Of a stretch of 28,566 bases of DNA, positions 1 through 7,357 are shown in pieces. Made by a program: the position numbers and the translations under genes. Source of the stretch: Planctomycetaceae bacterium (GTDB lineage: Bacteria > Planctomycetota > Planctomycetia > Pirellulales > Thermoguttaceae). Where the stretch lies: contig WRCR01000009.1 of NCBI GenBank assembly GCA_009783865.1, positions 1 through 28,566 on the forward strand. Direction: 5' to 3'. Under the pieces are notes generated by a model. It saw nothing but the letters and a program-made list of their open reading frames with translations, was not told the origin of the DNA and searched no databases. Within the stretch, counting starts at the first letter, position 1; the number at the start of each line of letters is the position of its first letter.

Positions 1-465
1 AATTTCAAGCGTCGGCTTCTTCGGAATGAACGATTCGGTCGATGTCCACCAGCGCACACCGACTGCGTCTTCGAGAAAAGTGTTGACCGCATAGAGGGTT
101 CCCCGCTGCGGATGTCCGGTGAAAACAATGTTCTTGCCGACGGTCTTGATAACAATGCCGTCGTAAGGGATTTTCGCAAGGTCGAGATTTGGAAGCAATT
201 CCTTCAATCGTTTGGAGTTGCCGATGACGAGTTGCGGTTTTGCCGCGTCAACTTCGGTCTCTTTTGCGATGGTGAAGTCAGCACCGGTAACAGCATCGAG
301 ATGCAGTTTGAGTTCTTTAGCGGCGGTTTGTTCTACCGCTGCTGCTTCGGCAGGCAGGACGATGGTGTACTCCGTTTTACCGTCTTTCGACAGCGTAAGT
401 GTTTCAGATGCCGAAACGGCAAGTGGCAAACAAAGCACGGCGAGAATGAACAGAATATATTTCAT
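1..465 (-). CDS. Secreted DUF4838/glycoside-hydrolase-like protein, N-terminal part (runs off the window)
   Basis: This is the first 155 residues of a minus-strand gene that continues beyond base 1. It starts at the ATG at 465-463 with a clear signal peptide: a Lys near the N-terminus, the hydrophobic stretch YILFILAVLCLPLAV and a likely cut after VSA. The mature part has the pattern of the alpha-glucuronidase/GH20-like N-terminal domain that precedes DUF4838 in many planctomycete proteins: AAxELxxHLDAVTGA, PQLVIGNS, then PYDGIVIKT, GHPQRGTLYAVNTFLED and GVRWW. It is probably an exported carbohydrate-active protein, but the catalytic part is not in the window, so substrate and activity are unknown. 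It lies 77 bases downstream of cysS on the same strand. The plus-strand reading frames over this stretch show no comparable signature. The domain assignment is from recognition only. Confidence 0.75.
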   Translation of the reverse strand, partial: MKYILFILAVLCLPLAVSASETLTLSKDGKTEYTIVLPAEAAAVEQTAAKELKLHLDAVTGADFTIAKETEVDAAKPQLVIGNSKRLKELLPNLDLAKIPYDGIVIKTVGKNIVFTGHPQRGTLYAVNTFLEDAVGVRWWTSTESFIPKKPTLEI

Positions 466-508
466 GGCAAGAGTTGGTAAAAAGGATTGAAAACGAATAA
501 ACGTTAGC

Positions 509-526
509 GTAGGATTTTAATCCTAC
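509..526. other. Perfect inverted repeat between cysS and the DUF4838-like gene
   Basis: An 8-base stem (GTAGGATT / AATCCTAC) surrounds a TT spacer. It lies just past the cysS stop and about 45 bases before the next minus-strand start. No T-run follows on the minus strand, so it is not a classical intrinsic terminator. A processing site, an attenuator or an operator are alternatives. Confidence 0.5.
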
Positions 527-542
527 TCAAATAGAAAGTCAA

Positions 543-2099
543 CTAAAACGACCATTCCGTTCCATCAGGGCGGTCAGTCAAAGTTACTCCGAATGACAAC
601 AAGTCGTTCCTTATCTTGTCCGCCGTTGCAAAGTCCTTGTTCTTGCGGGCGGTCTGCCGCAGTTCAATAAGCAGCGTCAGCAGTTTGCCGACTAATTCGT
701 TGTCTCCGTCATGCGCCGACACAGTCGGCGGCTCTCGGAATAAACCAAGCGTCATTGACACTTCACGCAGAATGAGTGCGCCCTTCATGAGAGCGTCTTT
801 ATCACTGCCGCTCTTATCGCCGTCTTCAAGTTTTGCATCGTCAATAAATTTATTCAGCGTCCGCAGAAAATCAAAAAGAACACCGACCGCACCGCCCGTG
901 TTAAAATCATCGTCCATAAATTCGAGGAATTTATTCCGCAAGTCCGCACCGATTGTCGTCTGCTCCAAATCTTTTCGACCCCCTGGAGCGTCAAGTTGAT
1001 AAAAACTTTGTCCTGTTATTTTTTCAAAACGTTTGAAGAACCGATAGAACGTTTCGAGTCCTTTGCCGACTTCTTCAATCCGCTCTATGCTGAAATCAAT
1101 CGGACGGCGGTAATGAGTCGAAAGAAGGAAAAACCGAATGGTCTCCGGCGCGAACTGCTTCAACATATCGCTGAATGCACTCGCTCCTTTGGACTTGCTG
1201 ATTTTTCCGGCTTCCTGCGAAGCGAGGTTCGCTGACACAGTCAGCGGCTCTCCTTCTGCCGTCTGCCGTCTGCCGTCTGTCGTCTTCCTTCCGCCGAGTT
1301 TGCCAACTTCACTGGATGCCTGCATTAAACCGTTGTGCATCCAGAAACTGCACATCGGTTTGCCGAACCTCGCTTCACTTTGTGCAACTTCGTTCTCGTG
1401 ATGCGGAAAAACTAAATCGAGTCCGCAGCCGTGAATGTCAAAGGTCTCTCCGAGTATTTCGCTGCTCATCACGGAACATTCGATATGCCAGCCCGGTCTG
1501 CCTTGTCCCCAAGGGGATTCCCAAAACGGTTCATTCGGTTTAGCCGACTTCCAAAGAGCAAAGTCAAACGGCGTATGTTTTTTCGCAGCAGTACTGCCGC
1601 CTTCGCCGGTTAGTTGCTCCACAGAACGGTGCGAAAGTTTGCCGTATTCCGAAAACTTTCCGACATCGTAATACACATCGCCTTCGGACTCGTAAGCAAA
1701 TCCCTTGTCGATTAGATTCTGTATGAAGTCAATGATATGAGGAATGTAATCGGAAACCTTCGGAAAAGCATAGACCGACTCTTTGACGTTCATGGCTTCT
1801 AGGTTCGCCCAATAATCGGCAGTCATCTCGTCCGCAAGCGCAGCAGAGGTCATCTTGCGGGCATTGGCTTCGGCGATGATTTTGTCGTCAACATCTGTGA
1901 TGTTGATGACAAATTTCACATCATAACCGTTGTAAGCAAGATAGCGTTTGACGGCATCGAAAATCACGGGACCAACCATGTGTCCGATGTGCGACGGTTT
2001 ATAAACCGTCGGACCGCAAAGATATATCCCGACTTTGCCCTCTTCAACGGGCTTGAATTCTTCTTTTGTTTTTGAAAGTGTGTTGTAAATACGTATCAT
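543..2099 (-). CDS. cysS: Cysteinyl-tRNA synthetase
   Basis: Charges tRNA-Cys with cysteine in the cytoplasm. It is a class I synthetase: the HIGH motif is at residues 37-40, after the zinc-ligand segment LCGPTVY, and KISKSKG (the KMSKS loop) is near residues 298-304. Between them are WHIECS and FPHHENE, which hold the other zinc ligands. At 518 residues it is longer than the usual 460-500. Extra sequence lies just before the KISKS loop (about residues 265-297) and near residue 460. Both contain the same palindromic DNA repeat read in the same frame (EPLTVSAN and EPPTVSAH). The first insert also carries a heptamer tandem repeat read as TDGRRQTADGRRQT. The start is the ATG 9 bases after the pgi stop, which implies co-transcription; no Shine-Dalgarno is visible. 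All core motifs are intact, so the enzyme is probably functional. Confidence 0.96.
   Translation of the reverse strand: MIRIYNTLSKTKEEFKPVEEGKVGIYLCGPTVYKPSHIGHMVGPVIFDAVKRYLAYNGYDVKFVINITDVDDKIIAEANARKMTSAALADEMTADYWANLEAMNVKESVYAFPKVSDYIPHIIDFIQNLIDKGFAYESEGDVYYDVGKFSEYGKLSHRSVEQLTGEGGSTAAKKHTPFDFALWKSAKPNEPFWESPWGQGRPGWHIECSVMSSEILGETFDIHGCGLDLVFPHHENEVAQSEARFGKPMCSFWMHNGLMQASSEVGKLGGRKTTDGRRQTAEGEPLTVSANLASQEAGKISKSKGASAFSDMLKQFAPETIRFFLLSTHYRRPIDFSIERIEEVGKGLETFYRFFKRFEKITGQSFYQLDAPGGRKDLEQTTIGADLRNKFLEFMDDDFNTGGAVGVLFDFLRTLNKFIDDAKLEDGDKSGSDKDALMKGALILREVSMTLGLFREPPTVSAHDGDNELVGKLLTLLIELRQTARKNKDFATADKIRNDLLSFGVTLTDRPDGTEWSF
714..730 (-). repeat. Palindromic repeat, family I, inside cysS (copy 1)
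   Basis: A 7-base stem CGCCGAC / GTCGGCG with loop ACA, followed by GCTCTC. On the minus strand it reads GAGAGCCGCCGACTGTGTC and encodes REPPTVSA of CysS. It shares its layout with the copy at 1230-1246 and, on the plus strand, with the one at 15885-15897. Confidence 0.7.
1230..1246 (-). repeat. Palindromic repeat, family I, inside cysS (copy 2)
   Basis: A 7-base stem CGCTGAC / GTCAGCG with loop ACA, followed by GCTCTC, as at 714-730. The stem differs from copy 1 by a compensated base pair (C-G replaced by T-A), so pairing is kept while sequence varies. It encodes GEPLTVSAN just before the KISKS loop of CysS. Confidence 0.7.
1255..1282. repeat. Heptamer tandem repeat inside cysS
   Basis: Four tandem copies of TCTGCCG (plus strand); the fourth has one mismatch. 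Three units make 21 bases, so a change of three units keeps frame, while a change of one unit would break cysS. It sits next to palindrome copy 2 in the poorly conserved segment before the KMSKS loop. Two related heptamers occur at 28287-28300 in the signal peptide of the last gene. Confidence 0.75.
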
Positions 2100-2108
2100 T
2101 TCAATTAG

Positions 2109-3764
2109 TTATGTTTCTTGTCTGTGTTGTTTATAGTAAGCAATCAAACCGTTAGTTGACGAGTCATGTGAAGTTATCGTTTCGTTATTGAGCAATTCCG
2201 GCAGGACTTTACCCGCTAACTGTTTTCCGAGTTCAACGCCCATCTGGTCAAACGAATTGACGTTCCAAATGATTCCCTGCACGAAAATCTTGTGTTCATA
2301 GAGCGCAATCAATGCCCCCAATGTTTTCGGGTTCAACATTTCAAAGAAGAACGAATTAGTCGGGCGGTTGCCGCTGAACACATTTGACGGTGCAAGGCGT
2401 GCTGCTTCGGCACTATCAAGACCTGACGCTAACAATTCCCGCGCTGCTTCTTCAAGTGTTTTGCCTTTCATCAATGCTTCGGTTTGCGCTAGAAAGTTTG
2501 CCAGCAGTTTCAGGTGATGGTCGCCGAGCGGGTTCTGCGATTTAACCGGCGCAAGGAAATCGCAAGGTATCAACTTCGTTCCCTGATGTATGAGTTGATA
2601 AAAAGCGTGCTGCCCGTTTGTGCCGGGTTCGCCCCAGATAACCGGTCCGGTGGAATAATCAACACTTTGATTGTCCTTCGTGACGCTCTTGCCGTTGCTT
2701 TCCATATCGCCCTGCTGAAAATACGCCGCAAAACGATGCATATATTGGTCATACGGAAGTATCGCCTGCGTATCCGCATCCCAGAAGTTGTTGTACCAAA
2801 TGCCTAGCAACGCCATTATAACGGGTATATTCTTTTCAAACGGAGCCGTTCTGAAATGTTTGTCCGCCTCAAAAGCACCGGTCAGCAACTCCTCGAAATT
2901 TTCATAACCGATTGCTAACACTATCGACAATCCTATTGCCGACCAAAGCGAATAGCGACCGCCGACCCAGTCCCACAACTCGAACATGTTTTCCGGGTCA
3001 ATGCCGAACTCTTCGACTTTTTTCCGGTTTGTCGAAAGGGCTACAAAGTGTTTCGCAACGTCAACGTTGTCGCCGAGAAAGTCCCGCAGCCATCTTTTTG
3101 CCGATTCCGCATTGGTCATCGTTTCCTGCGTGGTGAACGTTTTGGAGGCAACGATAAACAAAGTTGTTTCGGGTTCAAGGTATTTGAGTGTTTCAATGAT
3201 GTGCGTTCCATCCACGTTGGAAACGAAATGAACATTCAGCAGCGTCTTGTAGGGCTTCAACGCTTCGGTCACCATCACGGGACCTAAATCGCTGCCGCCG
3301 ATGCCGATGTTCACAACATCGGTAATGGGTTCGCCGGTATGTCCTTTCCATGACTCGCCGATAATTTTTTCTGAAAACGCTTTCATCTTTGCAAGCACGG
3401 CGTTGACCTGCGGCATTACATCTTTGCCGTCAACTACAACGGGACGGTTTGCTCGGTTGCGAAGCGCGGCGTGCAACACGGCACGATTTTCGGTGTTGTT
3501 GATTTTCGCACCGGAAAAGAACTTTTCACGCCAGTCCGCAAGACCGGCTTGTTTTGCTAAATCGAGCAGCAGTTTAAGGGTTTCTTCGGTTATCCGATTT
3601 TTGGAATAATCGAAGAGCATATCCATATCATCCGACTGTAACCGGACGCTGAACTTGTCAAACCGCCGCGGGTCATCGGCGAAGAATTGCCGCATCGGTG
3701 TCGTGAAATTATCGCGGTGTTTCTGTAATGCTTTCCAAGTAGGGGAATTTGTTAATTTTGACAT
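2109..3764 (-). CDS. pgi: Glucose-6-phosphate isomerase
   Basis: Interconverts glucose 6-phosphate and fructose 6-phosphate in glycolysis and gluconeogenesis. At 551 residues it has the usual length of the long (E. coli/eukaryote-like) form. Visible signatures are the sugar-phosphate loops IGIGGSDLGP and SKTFTTQET, the ESNGKSV motif with the catalytic Glu, GTNGQHAFYQLIHQGTK with the catalytic His, and the C-terminal GVELGKQLA with the catalytic Lys. The start is the ATG at 3764, matching the normal N-terminus (LTNSPTWKALQKH). It is followed after 9 bases by cysS, so the two are probably one transcript. HydF lies 73 bases upstream on the same strand and a small hairpin separates them. Confidence 0.97.
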   Translation of the reverse strand: MSKLTNSPTWKALQKHRDNFTTPMRQFFADDPRRFDKFSVRLQSDDMDMLFDYSKNRITEETLKLLLDLAKQAGLADWREKFFSGAKINNTENRAVLHAALRNRANRPVVVDGKDVMPQVNAVLAKMKAFSEKIIGESWKGHTGEPITDVVNIGIGGSDLGPVMVTEALKPYKTLLNVHFVSNVDGTHIIETLKYLEPETTLFIVASKTFTTQETMTNAESAKRWLRDFLGDNVDVAKHFVALSTNRKKVEEFGIDPENMFELWDWVGGRYSLWSAIGLSIVLAIGYENFEELLTGAFEADKHFRTAPFEKNIPVIMALLGIWYNNFWDADTQAILPYDQYMHRFAAYFQQGDMESNGKSVTKDNQSVDYSTGPVIWGEPGTNGQHAFYQLIHQGTKLIPCDFLAPVKSQNPLGDHHLKLLANFLAQTEALMKGKTLEEAARELLASGLDSAEAARLAPSNVFSGNRPTNSFFFEMLNPKTLGALIALYEHKIFVQGIIWNVNSFDQMGVELGKQLAGKVLPELLNNETITSHDSSTNGLIAYYKQHRQET

Positions 3765-3804
3765 CGGTTTGGTGTTCTGTATTCATTCATCTGTTCGTGA
3801 ATAT

Positions 3805-3818
3805 GCCGAAAATTCGGC
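3805..3818. other. Small hairpin between hydF and pgi
   Basis: GCCGA / TCGGC surrounds AAAT, 20 bases past the hydF stop on the minus strand. It has no T-tract, so it may be a weak terminator or processing site. hydF, pgi and cysS may still be partly co-transcribed. Confidence 0.35.
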
Positions 3819-3837
3819 GGACGTTATTTTAACCGAT

Positions 3838-5058
3838 TTACATTTTTTTGGAAAGGGCAAAAAGTGCCGCCGCTGCACGTTCCAATATGCCCTGAACAAA
3901 GGCGATTGCAATGCCGTAATTCGTCATCGGAACTTGCTGGTCTTGCGCACATTTCAAACGGTATTTCATTTCTCTTTCGTTCAACATACAGCCGCCGCAG
4001 TGAATTATCAACTTGTACTTCGTCAAATCATCGGGAAATTCACCGCCGGAAGTGAATTCAAATTTCAAATCCTTACCCGTGTAATTGCGAAGCCAGCGCG
4101 GCAATTTCACTGTTCCGATGTCGTCGCATTGCCGATGATGCGTGCAGCCCTCCGAAATCAACGCCGTATCGCCGTCTTGCAACTTGTCAATCTGTTTCGC
4201 ACCCTGCACTGCCGATGTCAACAGCCCTTTGTATCGCGCAAAGAGAATCGAAAACGAAATCAGCGGTATCTCCGGCGGTGTATCGGCGGCAACTTTCGCA
4301 AACACCTGACTGTCGGTTATTACCAAACGAGGTTTCTTGGCGATGTTTTCAAGCGTTTCCTTCAATCGGTCTTCTTTGCAAGTCACGGCAATACCGTCCG
4401 CATCGAGAATGTCCCGAATCGTCTGCTGCTGCGGGAGAATCAAGCGTCCCTTTGGTGCCGCCTTGTCAATCGGAATGACAAGTACAACTAAATCAGACGG
4501 AAAAATTAAATCGCCGACAAGCCGCAATTCAGGTTCTTCGGTTTTATTGAGAGCGGCAATGCGTTCTTTCAATTCTACGATGTTTTCGCCGGTCTTTGCG
4601 GAGACATGAATTGTATTCTCGCACAAAGTTTCATACAACGGTGCTGCGTTTTTGTCTTCCGTTAAATCACATTTGTTGACCGCAACGATAAACGGTATTC
4701 CTTTCTCTTTAAAAATTGCGATTAACTCTTCATTGAAGCGGGACGTTTGTTCTTGAGCATCAACGACAAGCACGGCAACATCCGTTTTGTTGAGAATCTG
4801 TTTTGTTTTTTTTATCCGAAGTTCTCCGAGCGTTCCTTCGTCGTCAAAGCCGGGCGTGTCAATAAGCATCACGGGACCGAGCGGCAGAAGTTCCATCGCT
4901 TTATGCACGGGGTCAGTCGTTGTTCCTTTGACTTCTGAAACAACGCAAAGTTGCTGATTGGTGATTGCGTTGACGAGCGAGGACTTGCCAGCATTGCGAA
5001 CCCCGAAAAATCCGATATGAATCCGGTTCGCAGATGGCGTTTCATTCATGCTGCTCAT
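3838..5058 (-). CDS. hydF: [FeFe]-hydrogenase maturation GTPase HydF
   Basis: HydF is the scaffold/carrier GTPase that, with the radical-SAM enzymes HydE and HydG, builds the 2Fe subcluster of [FeFe]-hydrogenase. Using the ATG at 5058, the protein has 406 residues, the normal family length. Residues 19-26 are the P-loop GVRNAGKS, 45-51 the switch I segment GTTTDPV, 67-70 DTPG and 128-131 NKCD. The C-terminal cluster-binding domain carries CTHH near residue 303 and HCGGC at 353-357, the expected [4Fe-4S] ligands. The frame stays open upstream to 5283, but that extension overlaps guaD antisense and has no family resemblance. A second ATG at 5049 is also possible. HydE, HydG and the hydrogenase are not in the window. 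Confidence 0.94.
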   Translation of the reverse strand: MSSMNETPSANRIHIGFFGVRNAGKSSLVNAITNQQLCVVSEVKGTTTDPVHKAMELLPLGPVMLIDTPGFDDEGTLGELRIKKTKQILNKTDVAVLVVDAQEQTSRFNEELIAIFKEKGIPFIVAVNKCDLTEDKNAAPLYETLCENTIHVSAKTGENIVELKERIAALNKTEEPELRLVGDLIFPSDLVVLVIPIDKAAPKGRLILPQQQTIRDILDADGIAVTCKEDRLKETLENIAKKPRLVITDSQVFAKVAADTPPEIPLISFSILFARYKGLLTSAVQGAKQIDKLQDGDTALISEGCTHHRQCDDIGTVKLPRWLRNYTGKDLKFEFTSGGEFPDDLTKYKLIIHCGGCMLNEREMKYRLKCAQDQQVPMTNYGIAIAFVQGILERAAAALFALSKKM

Positions 5059-5061
5059 GTA

Positions 5062-5090
5062 TTGACGGATAATAATGATTTTGATATAAT
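5062..5090 (+). promoter_or_regulatory. Sigma-70-type promoter of the guaD-ispD-rnpA-queC operon
   Basis: -35 TTGACG (5062-5067), a 17-base spacer and -10 TATAAT (5085-5090), which is also preceded by TG in the extended -10 position. The predicted start is near 5097, giving a leader of about 34 bases. The -10 sits in the palindrome TTGATATAATCAA. Confidence 0.7.
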
Positions 5091-5118
5091 CAACTAACTT
5101 TGATTTCAAGCGTCCAAC

Positions 5119-5147
5119 ATTATACCATAAATGAATCCGTTTATGAA
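5119..5147 (-). promoter_or_regulatory. Predicted hydF promoter, facing the guaD promoter
   Basis: Read on the minus strand: -35-like TTCATA (5147-5142), a 17-base spacer and an extended -10, TGG followed by TATAAT (5124-5119). The -35 lies inside the guaD coding start, and the two divergent transcripts would overlap by roughly 15 bases. Confidence 0.5.
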
Positions 5148-5595
5148 ATTGGCTGTCGAGGCAGCCGAAGAAGGAATGAAAAACAACAGCGGCGGTCCCT
5201 TCGGTGCCGTTATTGTCCGCAACGGTGAAGTGGTTGCCGTTGCCCATAACGAAGTGTTGGGAACCAACGACCCAACTGCTCACGCCGAAATCGCAGCAAT
5301 TCGAAAAGCAACAAAAAAGTTAGGACGCTTCGACATTTCCGATTGCGAAATCTACAGCACCTGCGAACCTTGTCCGATGTGTCTTGCCGCAATTCATTGG
5401 GCAGGCATCCGCAAACTTTACTTCGGCGCAGACCGGCACGATTCAACTATCGGAAAATTTGACGACAATTTCATTTACGAACTTATGGAAGGCAAGGCGG
5501 ATAGTCCGCTGTGTCACCCTGAAATCGTTGACCGTGAGCCCTGCGTGGAATTGTTTCACACTTGGAATAAAAAGGAAGACCGTGTCCAGTACTAA
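5131..5595 (+). CDS. guaD: Guanine deaminase (cytidine-deaminase fold, GuaD type)
   Basis: Probably hydrolyses guanine to xanthine and ammonia in purine salvage. The 154-residue protein has the cytidine-deaminase-fold zinc site: HAE at 51-53 (zinc His and catalytic Glu) and PCPMC at 80-84. It resembles the small Bacillus-type GuaD along its length: GGPFGAVIV, NDPTAHAEIAAIRKA, CEPCPMCLAAIHWA and FDDNFIYELM. It does not resemble TadA, which is normally recognised by its tRNA-binding C-terminus. The start ATG is 41 bases after a strong -10 box, without a clear Shine-Dalgarno. The gene overlaps ispD by 14 bases, so translation is probably coupled. A related nucleobase substrate cannot be ruled out. 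Confidence 0.85.
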   Translation: MNPFMKLAVEAAEEGMKNNSGGPFGAVIVRNGEVVAVAHNEVLGTNDPTAHAEIAAIRKATKKLGRFDISDCEIYSTCEPCPMCLAAIHWAGIRKLYFGADRHDSTIGKFDDNFIYELMEGKADSPLCHPEIVDREPCVELFHTWNKKEDRVQY

Positions 5596-6286
5596 TTCCT
5601 TTGCCGTTATTGTTGCCGCAGCAGGAAACAGCAGCCGATTCGCAGACCGCAATAATTCCCCGCAGAATAAGAAACAGTTTGTCATGCTTGCCGACAAACC
5701 CGTCTGGCAGCACAGCGTTGAAAAATTTATCGTCCGTAGCGATGTGAAACAAATTATCATTACGCCTTCACCGGAAGATATTGAATGGTTTCGGCAAGAA
5801 TACGCCGAAGAAATCAAACGGTTTTCATTAACGCTAGTTGAAGGCGGCAAAGAACGTGACGATTCGGTTCTGAACGGACTTAATGTCGTTCTTCCCGAAA
5901 TAGAATATGTTGCGGTGCATGATGCCGCCCGTCCCTGCGTTTCACCGGATGAGATTGAAGACGTTTTCACTGCCGCAAAAAACACAGGGGCGGCAATTCT
6001 TGCAGCACCGTTGACGGGAACTATCAAGCGGGTAAGTGAATCAGTGATAACGGAAACGGTGCCGAGAACGGGGTTGTATGAAGCGCAAACGCCGCAGGTA
6101 TTTCGGCGGACGGCTTTGAAAATAGCATTTACCGAAAGAGGAACGTTTCACGCAACGGATGAAGCGCAACTGCTTGAACGGATTGGCATTCCGGTCACGG
6201 TTGTTAATTCAAGTAAATGGAATTTGAAAATCACGAGCGCAACCGATTTACTGCTAGCGGAGAAGATTTTGGCGGAGAAATTTTGA
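5582..6286 (+). CDS. ispD: 2-C-methyl-D-erythritol 4-phosphate cytidylyltransferase
   Basis: Third step of the non-mevalonate isoprenoid pathway: CTP plus methylerythritol phosphate gives CDP-methylerythritol. The product is 234 residues. Motifs are AAAGNSSRF (12-20) with KK at 30-31 for CTP binding, GGKERDDSV (88-96), HDAARP (113-118) and WNLKIT (213-218) with the substrate-binding Lys. I chose the GTG at 5582 because AGGAAG lies 6-9 bases upstream and the protein then begins right before the first strand of the fold. The frame is open further upstream only across guaD. The 14-base overlap with guaD and the 9-base gap to rnpA indicate one operon. Confidence 0.93.
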   Translation: MSSTNSFAVIVAAAGNSSRFADRNNSPQNKKQFVMLADKPVWQHSVEKFIVRSDVKQIIITPSPEDIEWFRQEYAEEIKRFSLTLVEGGKERDDSVLNGLNVVLPEIEYVAVHDAARPCVSPDEIEDVFTAAKNTGAAILAAPLTGTIKRVSESVITETVPRTGLYEAQTPQVFRRTALKIAFTERGTFHATDEAQLLERIGIPVTVVNSSKWNLKITSATDLLLAEKILAEKF

Positions 6287-6295
6287 AAGGAAACA

Positions 6296-6646
6296 ATGAC
6301 CTTTGCTTTCCCGAAATCGTCACGTTTGCTGACAACGGCAGAATTCAAACGGGTTTTCGATAAACGAAAATCTACGGCGGACTCATTGCTGGTTATCTAT
6401 GCGGCGAAAAATGATTTGGAAAAGAACCGCCTCGGTATCTCCGTATCGCGAAAAGTCGGTAACGCCGTTGTCCGCAACCGCTGGAAACGGTTAATACGGA
6501 CAGCATTTCGCACAAATCCGCTGGCAACAGTAAAGCATTTCGATATTGTCGTTGTACCGAAACGCGGTGCGGCATTGCCGGATTATGCAGCGTTGGAAAA
6601 ATCATTTTGCCGTTTGGTTCGGTTATTGCTTTCACGGGAGAAGTAG
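6296..6646 (+). CDS. rnpA: Ribonuclease P protein component
   Basis: Basic protein subunit of RNase P, which assists the catalytic RNA in maturing tRNA 5' ends. At 116 residues it has normal length, and the hallmark RNR region is clear: RLGISVSRKVGNAVVRNRWK at about 45-64. The N-terminal FPKSSRLLTTAEFKRVF is also typical. AAAGGAA precedes the ATG at a good distance. It sits between ispD and queC and not beside rpmH, its usual partner in many bacteria, so its expression here is tied to the guaD operon promoter. Confidence 0.94.
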   Translation: MTFAFPKSSRLLTTAEFKRVFDKRKSTADSLLVIYAAKNDLEKNRLGISVSRKVGNAVVRNRWKRLIRTAFRTNPLATVKHFDIVVVPKRGAALPDYAALEKSFCRLVRLLLSREK

Positions 6647-6655
6647 AGAAAACTT

Positions 6656-7357
6656 ATGTCGGAGACCACATCGAAAAATGCCGTTGTACTTTTATCCGGC
6701 GGATTGGATTCCGCAACTACCGCTTATCTTTCCGCTTCACAAGGATATACACTTTACGCTTTGACAGTTGATTATAACCAGCGGCACAAGTGTGAACTCG
6801 AAGCCGCTAAACGAGTTGCGGCAGCAATCGGTGTGCGGCAGCACATCATGTTCCCGCTTGATTTGCGTCTCTTCGGCGGCAGTTCGCTAACCAGTGAGAT
6901 GGAAGTTGTCAAATATGTACCGCTGGAAAAAATCGGTCAACAGATTCCGACTTCATACGTACCGGCAAGGAATCTTCTGTTTCTTTCGCTGGCGTTGGCG
7001 TTTGCCGAAACGGTAAATGCGGAGACGGTATTCATCGGCATTTCTGCGACGGACTACAGCGGCTATCCTGATTGCCGACCGGAGTTTATCGAAGCGTTTT
7101 CGGAAACGGCGCAACTTGCAACAGCAGCAGGAGTCAGCGGCAGGAGTATCCGCATTGAAACACCGCTCATCGGATTAAGTAAGAAGGAAACGATACTGCT
7201 GGGACTATCACTCGGCGTTGATTATTCGTTGACGCATACCTGTTATGACCCGCTGCCGGACGGTAAAAGTTGCGGCAGGTGCGAATCCTGTCTTCTTCGG
7301 CGACGCGGCTTCGAGGAAGCGGAGTTGCCCGACCCGCTGATGCAGAAATACGTGTAA
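6656..7357 (+). CDS. queC: 7-cyano-7-deazaguanine synthase
   Basis: Converts 7-carboxy-7-deazaguanine to preQ0 with ATP and ammonia, on the way to queuosine in tRNA. The 233-residue protein has the PP-loop ATP pyrophosphatase motif LLSGGLDSATT near residue 12, the QRHKCELEAAKRVAAAIG segment, SYVPARNLLFLSLALAFAE and the C-terminal four-Cys zinc site CYDPLPDGKSCGRCESC. It follows rnpA by 9 bases and is the last gene of the operon. The kinase-ankyrin remnant converges on it 27 bases downstream, with no obvious terminator between them. No other queuosine gene is visible nearby. Confidence 0.95.
   Translation: MSETTSKNAVVLLSGGLDSATTAYLSASQGYTLYALTVDYNQRHKCELEAAKRVAAAIGVRQHIMFPLDLRLFGGSSLTSEMEVVKYVPLEKIGQQIPTSYVPARNLLFLSLALAFAETVNAETVFIGISATDYSGYPDCRPEFIEAFSETAQLATAAGVSGRSIRIETPLIGLSKKETILLGLSLGVDYSLTHTCYDPLPDGKSCGRCESCLLRRRGFEEAELPDPLMQKYV

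Noticed and set aside
112..490. Two plus-strand open frames of 92-122 codons
   Set aside because: They lie antisense to a minus-strand gene with a signal peptide and a recognisable domain, and their translations show no family features.
1255..1282. CRISPR-like repeat array
   Set aside because: Seven-base units without spacers. No longer repeat-spacer structure or cas gene is present anywhere in the window.
3655..4491. Plus-strand open frame of 278 codons
   Set aside because: It is fully antisense to hydF and the start of pgi. The His/Cys/Phe-rich translation looks like a shadow of a real gene.
5059..5283. A longer HydF starting at 5283
   Set aside because: The 75 extra residues overlap guaD antisense and cross both predicted promoters. 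HydF from 5058 already has normal length.
5384..5581. A longer IspD starting at 5384
   Set aside because: The extension is out of frame over guaD, while the GTG at 5582 has a well-placed Shine-Dalgarno and gives the normal N-terminus.
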